A stretch of 64,000 nucleotides of DNA from Rosa chinensis (Eukaryota; Streptophyta; Magnoliopsida; Rosales; Rosaceae): positions 30,258,612 to 30,322,611 of the forward strand of contig NC_037091.1 of NCBI RefSeq assembly GCF_002994745.2, read 5' to 3'. The position numbers were made by a program, and so were the translations under genes. The notes beneath the pieces were generated by a model. It was not told where the DNA came from. It saw nothing but the letters and a program-made list of their open reading frames with translations, and made no database searches. Below are positions 59,297 through 64,000 of the stretch, piece by piece; the first letter of the stretch is position 1, and each line of letters starts with the position of its first letter.

Positions 59297-59995
59297 AATC
59301 TCTTCCCCATATCCTTTATTTGTTGTTCTTGACTAGCGGGGCTAGTCCGATTTCCGTTTCACCAGCGGGGCTGGTCCTATTTCTCGAGCATCGGAATTTC
59401 AATTCTTCTTTGTGGTTATTTGTGACTAGCGGGGCTAGTCGGTTTTTCTTGAGCGGAGCTTCTCGTGGTTTGTTTTCTTAATTATTGCATGCATCGAAAG
59501 TTTTTAATGAAATAATTGTGGGAAAGTATAAAAATCCATTTTGTTAAAATTGTTTATTTTTGTCCACTCACGCTAACGTTTTTATGTACTTTCCCCTGGG
59601 CCCTTCGGTTTCAAATGCCCAGTTAGCAGGCGAAATTAGTTGAGGTCGGACGTACATGGAGTTGAGGCATAGTCAACAGCATGGCTTCCGCGTCTGCCTC
59701 TGAATTAGGTTTTCCTTATATACCTTTCTGTTAGAATTGCTCTGATTACCTATGGGATTTATGTTATTCAAGTTGTGGTTGGTGTTATATGAATTGGGAT
59801 GATGTTGATTTGGGGAGCAGGGTGGCTCCAGGAGCATAAGGATGAATTGATTTAGAAGTGTAAATGTTTTCTACAGGTTTTGGGTAGTCCATTTTAGAGG
59901 AAGTTCCGCCAAATTTTTGGTAGAATTTCTTCTAAAGTGGGCTCTGCAGGGCTACCTCGGATTTCGGGGTGAAATCCGGGGCGGGTCCTGTCAGT

Positions 59996-60007
59996 TGGTA
60001 TCAGAGC
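59996..60007 (+). other. LARD-like primer-binding site (initiator-Met tRNA type)
   Basis: TGGTATCAGAGC, two bases after the LTR end. It proves that 46813-59993 is a 5' LTR interrupted by insertions and not a solo LTR. Confidence 0.92.
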
Positions 60008-63000
60008 ATTAGGTTGTCAGATTCTGTAGACTTGTTCATATCTTGTTACCGTATATGCTTGATGTTACGCAGTACCTCCCGAGTGATGGCCTGACTGCAA
60101 CGGTTCCCCATTATATACTTTTCGGTGCTGTTGTACTCATCAAGTGTGTACGGTACATGTCTTGTTGGTTTTCCTTAGGTTCTATGCCTCTTGTACGCCG
60201 ACCTCATAGGGATTTCACTACGTATCAGATTGATTACATGTCATGCACCTTTCCCTGGTAATGGTAGAGTAAGGCTACTCTACAGATTCGAGTTGTACTA
60301 TGAAATCTGATTCGAGGAAATGTTGTGGGTATATCTTCTTCGATGCCAACAAGTTTGTTGGGGCAAGGGTTATTGTGTGAGATCGGAGTTTGATTTTGTA
60401 CCCGATGGTTAGAGATAAGCGACCATTGTTTTGGGCTGTCGCTGAGTATTATAATTCCTTCAGAATCAGGATTGTGGTTAGAATGGGAATTGGTAATAAT
60501 GATGGTTCTGACCTTGAACCGAGTTTTGGAAAATGTGTTACTTGGTACAATTGGCCCTGTAAGCGGCATGTGTAATATTAATGAGATTTTTGTGAATCTC
60601 ATTGTTGGAAATCAATTATAGAGAATCCAGATTGAAAGATATCATAACTGGACACCTTATGTTGGCGTCATGTACACATCACCCTCCGGTGGACAATAGG
60701 GAAATTGAGGAAATATTTTGGGCTGTTATGGCTAGAGGCTGCGTTTTCAAGTGGATGTGGTCACTGATGTTGATAAGTGGGAAATGATAACGGTAAATGA
60801 GAATTGTAAGTAGAATGAGATTTTAAAAATTGTCGGTTTGGGTCGTTGACCTAACCAGGGTGTATGAGCATAGTTTTGCTCCGAATGAAAGAAATTGATT
60901 TTAGATACCACAACTTATAGATTGCCTTCTTGAGTCTTGGATGGTAACGAGTAGGGAGATGAACAAGAGTGGGAAATTGAAGTTGATATGTACTTGAAGT
61001 TCGAGAAATGGGAAGAATGCTTAAGGTTTTATAATGGAGTTATGACTTTGGTAGGTAAATAATTGGAAGAGTTGGAATCAACTCTTCATTGTGATATTAG
61101 GCAAATGGGTGTCCTTGGTTATCCGCTTTTGGGTGAACCAGTCACACATAAGATTGGGGAATAGCGGTAATGACCTTGTTGGGTGTTCATGGAAGTTCAA
61201 ACGGAATTACTATGTGATATGGAATGTGATTCGAGTTTTGAATCACGGAGCCTTGGAGATTGAATTGTGATAGGCTCTTGGTGGAAGTTTTGCTTGGCGG
61301 ATGGGTTGTACTATCATATTAATGGATGGTAGAATAACTTTAAGGAAATAAGTTTTCAGTCGGCTCTGGAAATATTTTAAGTTAAGGCTTGACCAGGACT
61401 CTTGTTAGCTTGGGTGGAAGGTAAGGTAGCCTGTTTTAAGTGACGTACTTCAGCGATGATTATTAGAGGAAATTGGGTCATTATTCTGGTGGGACCACGT
61501 TCAGATCCGGATATCGATTGATGTGACACAAGATGTTGGACGGATGTCCTTTGAGTTATATTAAGGATTGTTCGGGAAAGAGCTTGTGAATTGTGTTAGC
61601 TACCTTGGGGAATTAGTTATTACTTGAATTAAATATATGTAATGGATTCCTTTGGAGGAATTAAACAAGTTTTGCCACCGTGGTGACCCTTAATTAAAAA
61701 TGTATAGAAAGTTATTGGTACGAGTGAAATCTGGTCACCACTTGTCTAATGGTAAGAAGTCTTGAACAGGAAGTAGGAGTTGAGTTGGAATAAATTGATT
61801 GAACTTATGTTCTATCAAGGGTTCAACAGATATTTAAGTACTAAATGTTGAGCCACTATGGTTGAATTAGGTTATTGGATTAATTCTTAGTGAGAAGATT
61901 TGGAAAAGTTGTTGGTACAAATTCGGTTAGCACGGGAAAGTCATAGAGATCCTTGTTGTAACTAAAATCTTATAAGTCAAGTGTCGATCGAGGAGCGGAT
62001 TTGTGGTTATCCTATCCTCTTTTTTGGTAAGGACAATCGTTGTTATCAGTTTTGGCCTTAAGTAATTAAGAAGAGTTGGCTATATTCTAGTACTTACAAG
62101 TTCAACGTTGATTGACATAACTGATTTCTGGTGATTCTTGTAACATCAGACAATGAACTACTTTGATATCATATTTTCCTATCTTGGGAAGTAGACTCCG
62201 TTTCTGTGGTACACAAAGTGTTAATTATTTAATTAAGTGACTTTGAGTTTTTCTATTTGGGCTCTTATTCGACTTTCTCTTTAGATTGTTTTGAGCAAAA
62301 GAGTTTTTGCAAATTTTTGCTTAGCAGTGGCTAAGACTGTTCGGCAATGCTTGAGGGCATATCTATAATATAAGGACTGTTGAGTCAATGGGGGATGCTA
62401 TGAATTTTGATGAGATTGTTGTCATTGGCCATATTATAGCTTGAGGATTGTTCATTTCAAGAATTGAATTTCTTTTATAGTTGGTCAACTCTTGGATCGG
62501 ATTTGGAGCATTTATAAGTGTTGTTGGATACATTGTAGTCCAGTAATGGAGTTGGTACATACAGGGTTAGGAAAAATTTCCACAATGTTGTATCTGTAAT
62601 GAAATTGTCATGAGGTGTTATATGTGTGGCTAACAAGGTAGCTATTAAATGAGTTTTCCATGTTGACTTGGAATGTCATCTCAAGGCGTGATCAATGTTC
62701 CAGTCAGGTATCAGAGTAGCGCAGCAAAAGTGTAGTGGCCCCATAACGTACTTGGTTAAGAACTTATGGGTTCGTTTCGAGGTTGACCTTTGTATGTTTG
62801 ACAACTATGAGACCTTTATGGGAGCGACCTTCGATTAGGAATTTAAGCACAAACAAATAAGGAAGGAAGTGCTATCTTGTGGTTGTTACAATCTTGATGG
62901 TGAATGGGTTGAATCTTCACCAAGCAACTTTTATGAGAAAGTTATGAATGCTATAATTTTAACAGTGTGGTTTGTGTGCGTTTATCTAAGCTAACCATTG

Positions 63001-63262
63001 CAATGAATTTTCTTTTACACCGGAATTTAGGTACTTGCAAGTTTATGGTGTTATATGGTTCAACAAGGCAAGTGTTTTGACTTTGGACGTTGGTAATATT
63101 GGATTGTAAGCATGTTTTCATTGCTTTTGTAGTGGGGATCATAAGAGTTTCAGTTGGTTGTTGATTAGAGTTGGTAAAAAGGAAAGTTTAATCTAAAGAA
63201 TGGTTGAAGAGTTTTGAGATTGTGGTATCTTGAATCAGTTGGTGTGTACTCTTCCACAGTAT
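60008..63262 (+). other. Internal non-coding region of the LARD-like element
   Basis: 3.3 kb with short ORFs only (for example 60043-60261), none with GAG, protease, RT or integrase motifs. Either a degenerate coding region or a noncoding LARD core that would need another element's proteins. Confidence 0.7.
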
Positions 63263-63276
63263 GAAATTTCGAGGAC

Positions 63277-64000
63277 GTAAACGTCCCGAACTTGAAATTA
63301 CTATTTTACTAGTCATTTGGACTGTAAACGACTATTACTCTTACTTTTATTGTCGTTTTGGTACTTTTAGTGGCCCTAAAGTTGACTTTTTGTTCGGGCC
63401 AAAATTTAAGGAAATGTTCTTCATGAAAGTTGTAGGGGACGTTAAATCGAGTCCGTGGACATGTGGTACACTTAAATCGGAGTTCATATGTGAAAATTAT
63501 AGCTTAACATGTGAAATTTACTGTTCATGGTAATAAATATATATATATATATATATATGGAAAGTTACCACTGTAGGTTTCGATTTTTGGAAACCCATGG
63601 TAACTCTCTCTTTCCTCTTTCCCCGACCTCTCTCCCTCTTCTTTCGGTCTCCCTCTGTCTCCGTCGACATCGGCGCCGTCGGGCCACTAGAAGGCGAGCC
63701 CTGGTAAGTGGTCGACGCGGCTTCTCCTCCTCTACACGGCTGTGGCCGTGGGTGGTGATGTTTTGGTCGGAAAAGTGAGATTGAAGCCTAAAAGCTCGAC
63801 GGTCCCATTTGATGAATTCCGGCGATTTCTTCCGGTTCCGGCCGTCTCCGGCCACAAGACCGACGTCGAAGGAGCGGTTTTCGCCAACGATCATTTTCCT
63901 CCTAGTCTTGAGCCACGATTTGCAGCGTGGAGGGAGAATTGAGCAAAACCCGATCCTAGGGTTCTTGAATTTTCTGGGTTTTGCTTCACCGGCCAATTTT
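63277..64000 (+). repeat. 3' LTR of the LARD-like element (cut by window end)
   Basis: Matches the first 720 bases of the 5' LTR at 46813 with about eight substitutions and a longer TA run. The missing remainder lies outside the window. Confidence 0.92.

Larger units (their letters stand above)
46813..59993 (+). repeat. 5' LTR of the LARD-like element (split by two CACTA elements)
   Basis: LTR pieces: 46813-48804, 53988-54186 and 59300-59993. A TATATATA box is near 47071. The middle contains a repeat of GTGAGTGGCAGTCGAGG + CTCCTCCTCACA units (about 48740-48800 and 53990-54140), now interrupted by the first CACTA. The last piece has GACTAGCGGGGCTAGTC and CCAGCGGGGCTGG repeats (about 59329-59440). 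The ORFs at 47096-47527 on the minus strand and their copies in the other LTR are not genes. Confidence 0.88.
46813..64000 (+). mobile_element. LARD-like gypsy retrotransposon derivative (runs past window)
   Basis: 5' LTR from 46813 (TATAACGTCCCGAAC, normally TGTAACG) to 59993 (GGGCGGGTCCTGTCA). Primer-binding site TGGTATCAGAGC at 59996-60007. An internal region of about 3.3 kb shows no GAG or POL homology. A degenerate purine tract (GAAATTTCGAGGACG, 63263-63277) precedes the 3' LTR, which runs off the window at 64000. Without its two CACTA insertions the 5' LTR would be about 2885 bp. The first 720 bases of the two LTRs differ at about eight positions, so the insertion is young. Large LTRs with a noncoding interior are the hallmark of LARDs. 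Confidence 0.88.

Noticed and set aside
46813..59993. A single 13-kb LTR
   Set aside because: The length comes from two CACTA insertions with their own TSDs. The LTR proper is about 2.9 kb.

Overview
This is a block of plant nuclear DNA, from a dicot by its general character. I lean towards Rosaceae, but that is an impression and not demonstrated. It is almost entirely transposable elements, many nested inside one another. I see no intact host gene, tRNA, rRNA or CRISPR array. The only host-gene relic I recognise is a broken snurportin-1-like pseudogene on the minus strand (34001-35211).

Layout. 1-750: satellite-like repeats. 938-1147: GC-rich non-autonomous DNA-transposon fragment. 1490-6062, resuming at 11443: two diverged copies of one LTR-like segment. 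The second copy is split first by a 3.1-kb solo LTR (2218-5326, TSD CCGAA) and then by a minus-strand Ty1/copia element (6063-11437, TSD TTGTT). 12234-12333: a tRNA-derived SINE with a perfect 15-bp TSD. 12355-13261: a Tourist-like MITE. 13293-26092: a minus-strand solo LTR, itself sitting in a second SINE and split by a complete 12-kb Ty3/gypsy Tat-type element (13907-25928, TSD ACTCG). 26278-35720: small elements (foldback, hAT-like MITE, MULE-like units, MULE MITE with 9-bp TSD), minisatellites, the snurportin pseudogene and a truncated LINE. 36191-46668: a complete 10.5-kb Ty3/gypsy Athila-type element (TSD GGTTG). 46813-64000 and beyond: a long-LTR, apparently non-coding gypsy derivative (LARD-like). 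Its 5' LTR carries two separate 5.1-5.2-kb CACTA elements (TSDs ATA and AAT), and its 3' LTR runs off the window.

All three autonomous-type retrotransposons (copia, Tat, Athila) have recognisable GAG-PR-RT-RH-IN modules, but each is broken by several stops and frameshifts, so none can move by itself. The Tat element is the most interesting. Between pol and the 3' LTR it carries two genes in antisense orientation, and both still show GT-AG introns that keep the reading frame on the antisense strand. Other notable signals are the palindromic repeat array in the Tat LTRs, the CCGACCAGTCGG motif scattered through the Athila element, and the same conserved integrase tryptophan turned into TAG in both gypsy elements. 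Boundaries given with TSDs were read directly from the sequence. Lineage names rest on family motifs and were not checked by database search.
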